Below are positions 9,018-19,100 of a DNA stretch of 21,568 nucleotides, piece by piece. Under the pieces are notes generated by a model that searched no databases, was not told the origin of the DNA, and worked only from the letters and a program-made list of their open reading frames with translations. The position numbers and the translations under genes are program-made. Source of the DNA: Isohypsibius dastychi (lineage: Eukaryota > Tardigrada > Eutardigrada > Parachela > Isohypsibiidae); NCBI GenBank assembly GCA_034696485.1, contig JAQIWT010000388.1, forward strand, positions 1 to 21,568, given 5' to 3'. The stretch's first letter is position 1; each line of letters begins with the position of its first letter.

Positions 9018-11185
9018 ATGGAATACTGTGCCATTCTGCTGGAGTTTTCTTCAGTTCTATCATTGCTGTCAGGCGCACCCACCTCTGACATCCCAGTAAA
9101 CTGGAGGGAGTTCATTTCACCGGAAATGCTTGAGAAGTACGACAATAAGACGACAGTGGGTTATTCTGGGGATTTCTTCCAAGGAGACATTGCTGGAGTT
9201 GACAGAGAAAACACAGCTGGAATGACCTTGAACAATGCCATATCCGACGAGAAAAAAAGATGGCCGGGAGGTGTCGTCCCTTATCAGTTTAGTAACAAGT
9301 ACAACAAGGTCGACCGAGCTGAGAAAATATTGATACAAGCCGCTATGAATCAGATATTAGCTAGCAGTGGAGGCTGTATAAAGTTCGTACCCAGAAAAGC
9401 AGAAGAGAACTACATTTTTATCGCCCGTGGTTTAGGCTGCAGTTCCCAGGTGAGAAAGATAAACAAGATAGAACAGCCAATCTAGGTGACACATTCGAAA
9501 TACCGATATCCCCCCCCCCCCACAGTTATTTTCTGGGTGCTCCCTGAGTGGTAGTTTTCGGCTGGGATTGTATATGCTCTTTGATTTCTGAATTTGGATG
9601 AGATTCTTCGAGTGGCATCCAACCGAAAATTTTCCGAAGTTTTCTGTTTCTGGTGGTTTTGGTTTGTGTGCCTTGGGGCAATCTATTTTCATGAAGACAA
9701 ACGGTTTTTCTCTTTACTGACGGTAAGACGAATCTCAGCATCGAATAACTTTCCGTTTTCATTGCAACCCGCTTGGACACTAAAATCACGTTGGAGTTAT
9801 GTTGGCTCGCATAAATTCCATCAATGTGTTCCAGGTCGGCAGAGTCGGCGGAAAACAGCTCGTCACCCTCACCGTGGGATGTTTGGACGAGATCGGTTTA
9901 ATTCAGCACGAATTCATGCACGCACTGGGCTTTTACCACGAGCACTCAAGAGCTGATCGTGATGATTACATAATCATAAACTCGAAGAATCTTCCCGATC
10001 CCATGTCCCAAGATTTTGAAGTTCCCACAGACTCAACGACCTTTGGTTTGCCATATGATTATGACTCAGTAATGCACTACAGACACAACGCTTTTACGGT
10101 CGATCCGTCATTCCCAACAATAGTCCCAAAGAAAAAAGGTCGCCGTATTGGACAGAGTGCTGGTCTCAGCTTATTGGACATCTACAAGTTGCGAAAAGCC
10201 TATTTCTGTGAAGAACCTGAAATCCCTCCACCAGCCATTCATCGAAAGGTGATTCACCCACCACCTATAAATCTGACATCGACGAAGTCGACAGACATTC
10301 GGGCAGAAGGCGACAACTGGAAAGAAGTGTCTGAGGCATTGGAACGTCTTTCGGGTAAAGCGACTCAGATCTACGCTCGAAATAGCAACCCAGTAACCGG
10401 GATATCGCTTTGGATGGTCAACTCGCAAAATCAACTCTTTCGTTGGCTGTGGCGGACGGAAACCTGGGAAAAAGAACGCAGTGATGTTAAGAATGTCGGA
10501 GCTGGATTTGATGGCTCAGCATGGAGTGTCACTCCATGCGGCTTTATTAGCCGGTACAGGGATGGACACTGGAAGGATGTTCCAGGTCAGGAAGATTACT
10601 AACGTTCATTCTGTATTGGGGGATTTTGATAATTAAGATATTAAACAGAGTTTCAATTGACATGAATCCCCGTTCGAACGAAATTGAAGTAATTTGACGA
10701 ACAAAATCACGGCCACTGGTTTCATTCAGGGCTCCTGGTCCAGGTCTCTGGCCGAAATTACAATGAAGCTCTTGGAGTGAATAGGCAAGAAGATATTTAC
10801 CATTATATTCGTGGTGGATGGTTAAAGCTTCCCGGTGCAGCTCGATGGGCGTCCATTGGGGAAGACGGGGAGATGTGGGTTATCAACAGGCGAGTTACCT
10901 GGTTTTCATTTTGTTGTATTGGATTTACATTATTAACGGAATTTTAGTCAAGATCAAATCTTTCGCTGGAGTGCCACCTCGGATAACTGGGAGAGTGTTG
11001 AAGGAGCAGCCAAGATGGTTGATGTGTATAACGCTGATCGTATAGTCGTGACTAATGCAGCACATGATGTGTTCCGCTGGACCGGCAGCGGATGGAATAA
11101 ACTGGAGGGATCTTGCGAACAGGCTTCGATTACTAAGGAGAGTATCTATTGTGTCAATCAGGCTGGCGAGATTACCACTGTTTAA
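9018..11185 (+). CDS. Secreted astacin metalloprotease fused to a tectonin-type propeller, 526 aa
   Basis: Exons are 9018-9449, 9835-10585, 10730-10889 and 10948-11185. All junctions keep frame. After a signal peptide (about 1-22), the propeptide carries FFQGD (53-57), the aspartate-switch motif that blocks zinc. The astacin catalytic domain follows: HEFMHALGFYHEHSRADRD from His169 gives the zinc ligands His169, His173 and His179 with catalytic Glu170. SVMHY (222-226) is the Met-turn. The four domain cysteines are 120, 141, 160 and 269. From about residue 310, repeated blocks such as WMVNSQNQLFRW and WVINSQDQIFRW, spaced with W...V.G, mark tectonin/tachylectin-like propeller repeats, which usually bind carbohydrate. 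The third intron (10890-10947) begins GCGAGT, a GC-AG intron. It is required to join NSQDQIFRW in frame. Intron 1 has a C-run near its middle. Confidence 0.9.
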
Positions 11186-12007
11186 CACCATTTTTTTGGC
11201 TAGCCTCTATAATCGTGAAAATCGGTTTTTGGCGATGTGAGCTCACCCGCTGAAGAAAATTCGCCGATCAACTTCATGTTTTTATTAGGTAATTCGGAGT
11301 CTGAAAGATGATATCAGATCCACCCAAAATGCAGTAGCAAATGAGCATAAAATGAACATGTTAAGTCACCGGCAAGAATGGCGTGGACTTAACAGAGCTT
11401 GCTTCATATCTTAGAATAAGTTAAAAATGTTCTGACCACTGTAAATATGGGCACTGTGACCTGATCCGGCTGAACTTTGAAATAAGTTATTGGAAAAAGA
11501 ATCTACCTGGCAACTCCAGTTTCTGTGTTAGGTTCAAATATTTTCCAGTTCAAACTGCTAGTTCCTCGAAAAACGTAATTTATCAAAGAAGAGGACAGAA
11601 GAGGGCAGTCCAAGTGACCTGTGTTCCAGGCAACCAAACGGATCCGGGTGCCTTATTCCAGTTATTATTCACAGCCAAGCCCGTTCTTTTGTACAGAAAT
11701 CGAGCATCAGGTGATAACTGACACGAGTTCTCAGAAACAAAAGAATATATCGGCACTTGATCAAATAAAAAATTAAGCCGCATTGTTTTGCGGCTACTGA
11801 CTGCACAGACGGAAAAGCGAAGCGGCCTGCCTGCAAAGACGGTATTTATTTGAACTATTATTTGAATGAACAACAAGAAAATAAGTGTGATATTTGTTCA
11901 AGTTTTTGAAATTACCCTAATATACTCTTACGGTTTATTTAATATGTCTGAATCAAAATTTCATCAAATTTAAGGAAATCAGCGGTGCTCATCTTATCAC
12001 AAACTAT
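11186..12007. other. 3' flank of the astacin gene; nothing firm
   Basis: A minus-strand open frame (about 11850-11583) contains protein-like sequence and a possible CAG|GTCACT donor at its end. It has no ATG in a suitable place, no partner exon with matching phase that I could find, and no recognised motif. I therefore leave it unannotated. No clear AATAAA for the astacin transcript was seen. Confidence 0.4.
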
Positions 12008-12325
12008 CTAGATTGGTCGTGTTCGCACTGGGCAATCTGGATCGAAGACAACATCACCGTAATATTTTATTGTGAAAATCTGACGTATTATCGATTCTTT
12101 GTTGTAAGTTCCGTAATCTTGAAATTGTTTTGAGAGGTTTGCATCATTATTGACACATATATCCGTGTTCAAATTAGTCCGTTCATTTTTGATCCTAACC
12201 CATTTGTTCCGGTAATGATAATCATCGAGTGACCTAGAAATGAACCCCACTGTCTCCCGATCGAGATAGCTCGGTTCACAATGCGTGCGTAGGCCCACTT
12301 TATGTACGGAATTCAGGTTGACCAT
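12008..12325 (-). CDS. Unrecognised ORF, about 105 aa, possibly a 3' exon
   Basis: ATG at 12325 opens 105 codons to TAG at 12010-12008. The sequence looks protein-like: mixed codons, many Asn/Asp/Tyr, three cysteines, and no hydrophobic segment. A good acceptor (TTCATTTCTAG at about 12238) suggests the real exon could be 12236-12008 with an upstream exon I could not identify. The C-terminus reads DPDCPVRTRPI. Just upstream, the minus strand around 12350-12313 could encode a similar DPDGLVRTWST followed by stop, so the end of this exon appears duplicated. It lies head-to-head with the lipase gene, 62 bp apart. No function can be assigned. Confidence 0.35.
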   Translation of the reverse strand: MVNLNSVHKVGLRTHCEPSYLDRETVGFISRSLDDYHYRNKWVRIKNERTNLNTDICVNNDANLSKQFQDYGTYNKESIIRQIFTIKYYGDVVFDPDCPVRTRPI

Positions 12326-12350
12326 GTTCGCACTAGGCCATCTGGATCGC
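12016..12350. repeat. Direct repeat pair about 304 bp apart
   Basis: TGTTCGCACTGGGCAATCTG at 12020 recurs as TGTTCGCACTAGGCCATCTG at 12324, each followed by GATCG. That is two mismatches in 25. One copy covers the end of the unrecognised minus-strand ORF and the other its start, consistent with a partial tandem duplication. Confidence 0.6.
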
Positions 12351-12387
12351 TATATGTACTGCAAGCAGAGCGGTTTCACTTTCATGA

Positions 12388-15042
12388 ATGATTCCATCCG
12401 CGCTCATCATGTTGATTATTCTTGTCATCGCCCTTGCAACCTGGGCAAATTGCGAAGTCATCCCAATTGTTCCTGTCAGAGCAAGCGAAGGAGCTGTATT
12501 TCAGGAGCTCGACGTCCCTCGAGCCACCTCGGCAGACCAAGGTTATTGATTTTCGATATTTTTGGCCTTGAAAATTCCCGCAATGCTCGTTTTATAGATG
12601 AAGTTTGCTGTGAGGATTTGGGCTGCTTCAATTCTGGGGGACCGTTTTTCGATCCTCTATTAAGGTATGCTCTGTGATTGTCGAGGACCTTGACCTTGCA
12701 ACTAACTCATGATCATTTGATTCATGCAGGCCGTTGTCGGTTAATCCATCTTGTGCAATTCGGAAGTATTTGCAACTCCATCTCAACACTCGCGAGAATC
12801 CCGACAAAACTCAAGTCCTTGACCCATATAACCTGACTACAATCACTGCATCAAAGTTCAAAACTAATAAGGCGGTCAAAGTCCTCATTCATGGGTATTT
12901 GGACAACATTCGTGCGCCGACTTGGACGGTGAGTTCTGAGGCAATTCAAATGTAACACGCTATGTGATAAACGAAGTTTTCCATCTATTCTTGGGGTATG
13001 GAAATCGTCCAAGTTTAAATTATTTGTTCTTAAAAAATCTGAACAGAATTACTTTGACTTAATGAACCGCTGAACTGATAATCATACTGTAGAACTGGCC
13101 TTAAATCAAACTTTTCTTCACTTCCAATTCTCCCTCGATTTTGTTTTACAAGCTGAATCGGCATATGAAGTGATCTAAGTTTTGAGTGTACTAAGTGTTC
13201 TCTAGCAGAAAGTGTTGAACTTGTTTTGTTCCCTTTGCAGAGAATGAAGGACGCCTTGCTTGATAATGACGATTGCAACGTTATTAGATTTGACTGGTGT
13301 AAGTTCTACTGTTTCTCTCCTTTATACCCGTATTAAATAGACAACTGATAGCTGAGAAATAACTGTAATATTTCCAGCTTATGGAAACGCACCACCTTAC
13401 TACCTCGCAACCGCGAATACTCGGCTAATCGGCGCCTACCTTGCTAAGTTCATCCTGTTGATTCGTGAGAAATACGGGGTGGATATGAATGCAGTCCACA
13501 TTATAGGCCACAGCTTGGGAGCACATGTAATGAAGTCGTGTGAAGGTTTGAACGCGACCTTTATTTCGATGTCATAGGCCGCAGGATATGCCGGAAAGTA
13601 CACACAGACGATGAACGGTACGAAAATTGGGCGTATCACTGGACTGGATCCTGCTGGGCCCAACTTCTCTTTTCTGTAAGTAGGACAAGTGGATTGATTT
13701 CCCGAGATAATATGACCTTTGAAGTGGTCTTTGTCTTGGTAAAATTTGCGATGACTCTTAATTTTGCAGGTCTGATGACGTTCGTCTTGACCCATCGGAT
13801 GCCAAAGTGGTTGACACGGTATGACGTTCCGTAGCACTGGCACTTTCAAATAATTGTCAATGTTCCTTTTTTGGTTAAAAGATTATATCAGACGGGGAGA
13901 ATCTCATCAATCCAGAACTGATTCTGGCATACGGCTCGCCTCAGGCAATGGGACATCTGAGTACTTCTCTCTAAAAGTCTCTCTGTATTCATGTCATAAC
14001 GTGTTCGTTACAGATTTCTTCCCCAACGGTGGACGAAATCAGCCAGGATGCAAGAGCCGCCTCCTTGCCCCACCTGAGCAGATACGTGATCCTAGCATTG
14101 TTGTTCTTCCTCAGAATATCCTATTAGTCAGCAAGAATCCCGTGACAAGTCTCAATGACCGAATCGTCGAATCGGTTAACGAGATATTCATATGCAATCA
14201 CCACCGAGCAGTTCTCCTGTTCATCGGTTAGATTCTTATGGATTTTCATCTCATATTGTTCAATGTGCTCACTATCTTATCTTCCAGACAGCATCAACTC
14301 CAAACTGGCTCCCATGAAAAGCTACGAATGCGAATCCTTCCAAAAATACCTCAACGGGGAATGCTTCAAATGTACCGGTGGTGGGTGTTCTACATTGGGT
14401 TTGAATGCAGACCTCCGCCTAGCCGAGGATGGAAAGGTCAAGAACTTCTTCACGACAACTATGGCTCGTTCCCCGTTTTCAAGTACAGTACTCACTTTTT
14501 TCTGCGCTATGCTGAATCACGTTTTCGATTTGTCTTCAGCTCAGGCAAAAAAAGTGATTTTTAAACTGCTGCCGAAAACTGAAACGAACAAAGTTGAGAA
14601 AGTACGTTTTTAACCTGAATTCTTGAACGTGGCAAAACGTGTCAACAATTGTTATTTTCAGCAAACCGGCTTCGTCTATATCAAGCTCAAAGGTAGAAAA
14701 GGAGAAAGTACGAAGATGCAGCTGACAAAACGGTTAGTCATTTCATTTACCCAAGAAGTTGAAATCACCGAACGACATGATTTTTTTAGCGCCATTGAGC
14801 TAGAGCCTGGCAAGACATACTCCTCGTTCTTCGAGATTCCAGAAGATATCGGTGAAGTACAGTCACTCGTATTCAGCTGGAGAAGTGAACGTGGAATCAA
14901 TTTCATCGAGCTCAAAAACCTGTACTTGGACGGAGATATTCAGGTGATGGACGGAAATGAGCAAATGGTGGCATTCCGTCTTGCTCGAACCAAGATCCGG
15001 GAGAAGGATGAAGTTGTAGCAATCAGAAACAAGTTGGTGTAA
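12388..15042 (+). CDS. Secreted pancreatic-type triacylglycerol lipase with PLAT domain, 567 aa
   Basis: Twelve exons join in frame: 12388-12541, 12598-12664, 12730-12928, 13241-13298, 13378-13526, 13578-13675, 13770-13818, 13882-13960, 14014-14226, 14288-14482, 14540-14601, 14662-15042. The start is the second ATG (12388); the one at 12384 is in another frame. A signal peptide covers about 1-22. The lipase alpha/beta-hydrolase domain begins at the family signature CCEDLGCF and includes VLIHGY (oxyanion region), GHSLGAH (nucleophile Ser205), GLDPAGP (Asp233), the conserved SDDVRLDPSDAKVVD and FFPNGGRNQPGC, and CNHHR (His347). The catalytic triad is complete. The loop between Cys297 and Cys345, which forms the lid, holds 47 residues, about twice that of pancreatic lipase. 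Residues from about 421 form a C-terminal PLAT/LH2-type beta-sandwich. It should hydrolyse acyl esters outside the cell. Confidence 0.93.
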
Positions 15043-16089
15043 CCGGAGAAACCGTCATACAGTCGTATAGATTTCTTGGTCCTTTCCTCTTTCTTCGATG
15101 ATGTTGGTGCACTGAGGAGGAACACAATTTCCTTCCTTTTAGTTTAGTTATTTGAAACATGATTTTGGTCCAACTGCATCAAACATAGTGTAATAAAGAT
15201 ACGCTCGGGCTCCCTCCGATATAACATGTTTGATTTCTGAATTTGTTTTCTGTGCTCGGCTCACAAGAGCTGCCATTTCGGCTAACTAGTCTCAGGGTAA
15301 CTCTGAAATAAAATTCAGCTCAGTCCGTGCAACAGAATCGTCTCGGTTGACGTTGGAATCAAAATGGCGGAATATTTCTAACTTTGATCGGATTCCGCTA
15401 TTTTCCCAGCAACAAATTTTCTAGAAGTGTGTTCGTAAGCAACATCTCTTCTGCGTTTCAAAGACAGTTTATCAAAAATTATCATCGGGATACTGGGAGA
15501 GCGTGGTGCGAAAAAACTGAAAGAAGTTTTTGACGATACTTTTCCGAAAGTTGCCAAATATCGAAACTTTCTCAAAGATCGCAAATCGTGGGCATTTCCA
15601 TTCTTGAAAACAAATACGCAGTTTCACCTAAACGCATCAAGCAGCTTCTTGGCTGTTCCAGGAAGTGAAAAGGAGTGAAGGAGACCGAGCGAAAATGCTG
15701 AGAACTCGAACTAGCTTCACGAATCATGCTCAATCCAGTGGGCATTGTGCCAATTCAATGCTCGATCATATTCTTATCCGATAAACAACTGTTTTCTTCA
15801 GGGAATAGCGTTTGCCTTTGGAAGATTAGACGCACACGAAGTCGGAAAAGAAATTTCAGCAAACCTGCATTTTGATTCATTCTCGTTGACAAGTATCAGT
15901 TTTCAACTCGCTGCTATTTCTCTACAATCATGCTAGCTCGTTCCCAACCAAACTCTCAACTGAGTGAAAAGTGAAATGAAAGAAAACATTACCAATGCGC
16001 TATCTACGATTATTTTAGCCGTAACAAAGAAAACGTTGGAGGGACTGCATCGATGTACTTTCGGTTACAAAAATTTGACTGTTAACGTT
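15043..16089. other. Intergenic between convergent genes
   Basis: The 3' ends of the lipase (+) and the ionotropic receptor-like gene (-) face each other here. Several open frames of 60-70 codons occur on both strands without motifs or matching splice sites. Confidence 0.5.
15192..15197 (+). promoter_or_regulatory. Poly(A) signal AATAAA of the lipase gene
   Basis: AATAAA lies 150 bases after the lipase stop codon, the first canonical signal downstream. Confidence 0.6.
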
Positions 16090-16095
16090 TTTATT
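16090..16095 (-). promoter_or_regulatory. Poly(A) signal AATAAA of the ionotropic receptor-like gene
   Basis: On the minus strand AATAAA follows the TGA stop codon (16106-16104) by eight bases, implying a very short 3' UTR. Confidence 0.55.
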
Positions 16096-16103
16096 GTAAA
16101 GAG

Positions 16104-19100
16104 TCAACTTCGCTTCAAAAAATCAGCAAGAAGTTCCAGCGAAAAAATCAAACTGGCCAAAGTTGCACCAGAACCGATGACCCAGAGCGCCAGTGTGATG
16201 TGCCTGATGGCAATTGGTGTCTTATCGCTCACGGCAGTGCTATGGACCGATGTTTTCAGAGGCCAACAACGAATATGGAGAGTATGGTTGTTAATTGTCC
16301 ATGCAGACTTTCTCCTCATATGCTGTGAGATACCGTGCTGCCAGAAGGTTATGAACCTGAAAGCGTGAGAATTATGTTAGGCGGTTTGAAAACGAACTAC
16401 TCTGTAACGTTCTTGATTCTGCGCGAATATAAGCACTTGCATATCCATGATTTCACAACTGCCTGATGTTATCATGTTTCTTACCCTTTTTAAGTTTTTG
16501 CTCATTTTTAAAGTAGTCTTGGTTATCATTTTGACATGCAATGAGGAAAAAACCGCTTTTCAAATTCGGTTTCTGCAGTGATTTGAAATTATCTTCTGAC
16601 ATCAAACCCAGTCACATTGTAACCCTCAAAAGTTAGAACTTTGAATCGAGCAATGTTCAACTGTATTTGCAAATATGACCCTTTTCTGGTAACTTGTTGC
16701 AACTCACAGAACATCGATTTTGTTTCGATAAGGCGAATTCTTTCTGACGAAAAAGTAGGAACTTGGCATTTTTATGATTCGTGGTGCCACAATCATCGTC
16801 GGAAAACATGATTCGCTCTCGAGTTGGCTCCAGCTGTTGCCTTCAAAAACCAGCTGTCATTGTCGCTTGTATTGTAGGGTTTGCGAAATACGAATCAATA
16901 TTGGGGACAACAGACATCCGTGCTCCAGAAGCTCGCAGCTCCTGATCCGAGGATTCCTGTGTGAACAAATCACCAATTCAGAACGGGAAAACTTCATTTC
17001 GGATTTTTTGGTATCGTGCATTTCAAAAGGTACTGCGGTTCGAGGTTTATAGGGGCAGTCGTATGACGTCACAATCCCATCGAGTTGGTTGATCCAAGCA
17101 CCCATGAAAACTGAGCTTTCTGTTGCCCAATCCAAGATTTTACCCGTTCCAGTAGTTGTAACGGAACCAAATTCCATTGGTTAGTTCGATGTAAATAAAT
17201 GACGTCAGCCGACTGCCCACCAAATTGTCGAACCGCAGTACCTTTTGAGGTGCACCATACAACACCAACATATCACTCGGTCCTACCGAGGTTTGCTTTC
17301 GACTAGGCCTTCCACTGTGACTTCTGACCAATCACCCTGCGTGTCTTAATGCCCCTCCCATTGTCACGTGCAAGGCGCACGTGACTTGCGGCATTTACAG
17401 TTCACAGCGCCGAAAAAGGTCAGCCTGGCATCTGTTGTTTTCGAAACGTACATGTACTGTTTGTTGACACGCAGTTGACTGCGTCGTATTATCACGTCGT
17501 TTCTGATTCTTCATGTCAATATTTTCCTTTTGAAATGGCAGTATTGTATGATATGGCCTAACCGATTTCTACTAGCAAAAAAGATATGGGATTGAGAAAC
17601 AGGAAGCCTCCGGCTGACGAGAATGAAACAGGAGGGTTGTCTGGGTGAGGGTCCACAATGAACTGAATGGCATCTACGGGAAGCAGGGATTTCGAAGATT
17701 TTATGCGGGAATCACTGTTTTCTCAGTTATGCTACCAGCGACAAAAGCGTTCGGGGAAGATGTGCAATTCGACTCGAAAGATACTCGGTTAGCTCTATGT
17801 CCATCTTGCAAGCATATTTAGGCAACCTTCGAGTTGAATAGTTTTCCACGCACAGAAGCTTGCCACAAGCTGTTCTGGGTCAGGCAGAGCTCTCTGTCTT
17901 GGGAAAGTAAGATTTAGTAATTCCCCAAGCGGGTTCAGGAATTTAATTACATCGGACCGAGTGCTTTTCACGCACTAGCGTGAACCCGTAGGTATTTTGA
18001 ATTCGTTTAACAAGATCACTTATTGACAGTCAAGACAAAAAAATCAAATGTAATGCGTCGCTCCGGTCGTGAGATATGATATGTGTACGTGAGTCCCGTA
18101 GAAATGAAACGACAGAAATATATAATTCAGAACTATATTTCACGCCTATCGGTGATTTGCGGGAATATAGTTCATATAATATAATCAGGATAATTATTTA
18201 AATAATTCGTCTTTGTTACGGCCCAGTGGGAAGTTACAAATTTAGATTATTTAAATAATTATTATCCTGGTTATATTTCTGCAAATCGCCAAATGGCGTG
18301 AAATATAATTCTGAATTATATAAATAACCAGCTAATGAGCTGGTTTTCCTGATTATCTGGTCTGGATTATCTGGTCGCCTCACCTCACCTCGTCTCGTCT
18401 CGCACTGCTCAAAATTGGGAACCACGGAATATAATTATTTCAAATAATTCGTTCAGATAATATATATTTGTAACGGCCCAATGATCCAGTAACAGAGAGT
18501 GTGATCGGTATCGGGATCGCCCATTCTTGACTTACCATTGTAACTTTTTTTGACAGTTCGTCTCCTAAAATTGTGTAACTGGAAGCAAGGAGAGCCTGAA
18601 GATCCCCGATGGCAGGCTTTTGAGGTGGTTCAGTTATCAATGCTGACGGAATAAGGCCGTACAAGATCCCAGTGAGCACCATACTCCACAAAAACCATAC
18701 TGTATATACAGTTTTAAGTGAGAGACGAGCACTTTGCAGAATAACAATTCCATCTAAAAATCAACACGTTTTTCAAGCACTAATTTTACAGACTGCACTT
18801 CACCTTGACCAACTGCGGCTGCAAGAAGCTTGAATCCTGCGTTGCAAATTCGTGGAAACGTAACTCTAGTTTCAGATATAAAGATATACTTAGATATAAA
18901 AACCACTATCAATGCAAAAATAAATACAATGCCAAGCCATGTTTGGAAGCTGGCAATTCGTGACAAAAAGAGCTAATGTCAGTATAATCTTTTGCTGCTG
19001 TTTCTGCGCGGATTACTATGCTGGTTTCCCAGTCAGTGAATGAATGAATCATGTGAGCCAAGGTAATCCGCCGAGAAGTAATCATGAACCCACCATCCGG

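Noticed and set aside
9594-9956. 120-codon plus-strand frame spanning the astacin intron and exon 2
   Set aside because: It is in a different frame from the zinc-site exon and ignores the acceptor at 9834. The spliced astacin model explains the region.
11583-11876. 97-codon minus-strand frame
   Set aside because: It has no ATG at its beginning and no phase-compatible exon could be found on either side; protein-like appearance alone was not enough.
15964-16368. 134-codon plus-strand frame with hydrophobic stretches
   Set aside because: It is antisense to the TM4 exon of the receptor gene, whose acceptor, stop codon and poly(A) signal are all in place on the minus strand.
16857-17177. 106-codon minus-strand frame that at first looked like the receptor's S2 lobe
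   Set aside because: Its middle lies within the inverted arms of the foldback element 17021-17249, its phase fits no neighbouring exon, and a better S2 exon (16572-16485) exists.
17614-17629. Hammerhead-ribozyme-like core CTGACGA...GAAAC
   Set aside because: The four bases between the two core boxes cannot form stem II, and the sequences flanking the core do not pair as stem I. Only a three-base-pair stem III is possible. Most likely chance.
17941-17990. Possible tRNA, from GCGGGTTCAGGAATTTA
   Set aside because: It resembles a T-loop, but no acceptor stem, anticodon arm or D-arm can be folded. It is only an 8-bp inverted repeat (CGGGTTCA/TGAACCCG).
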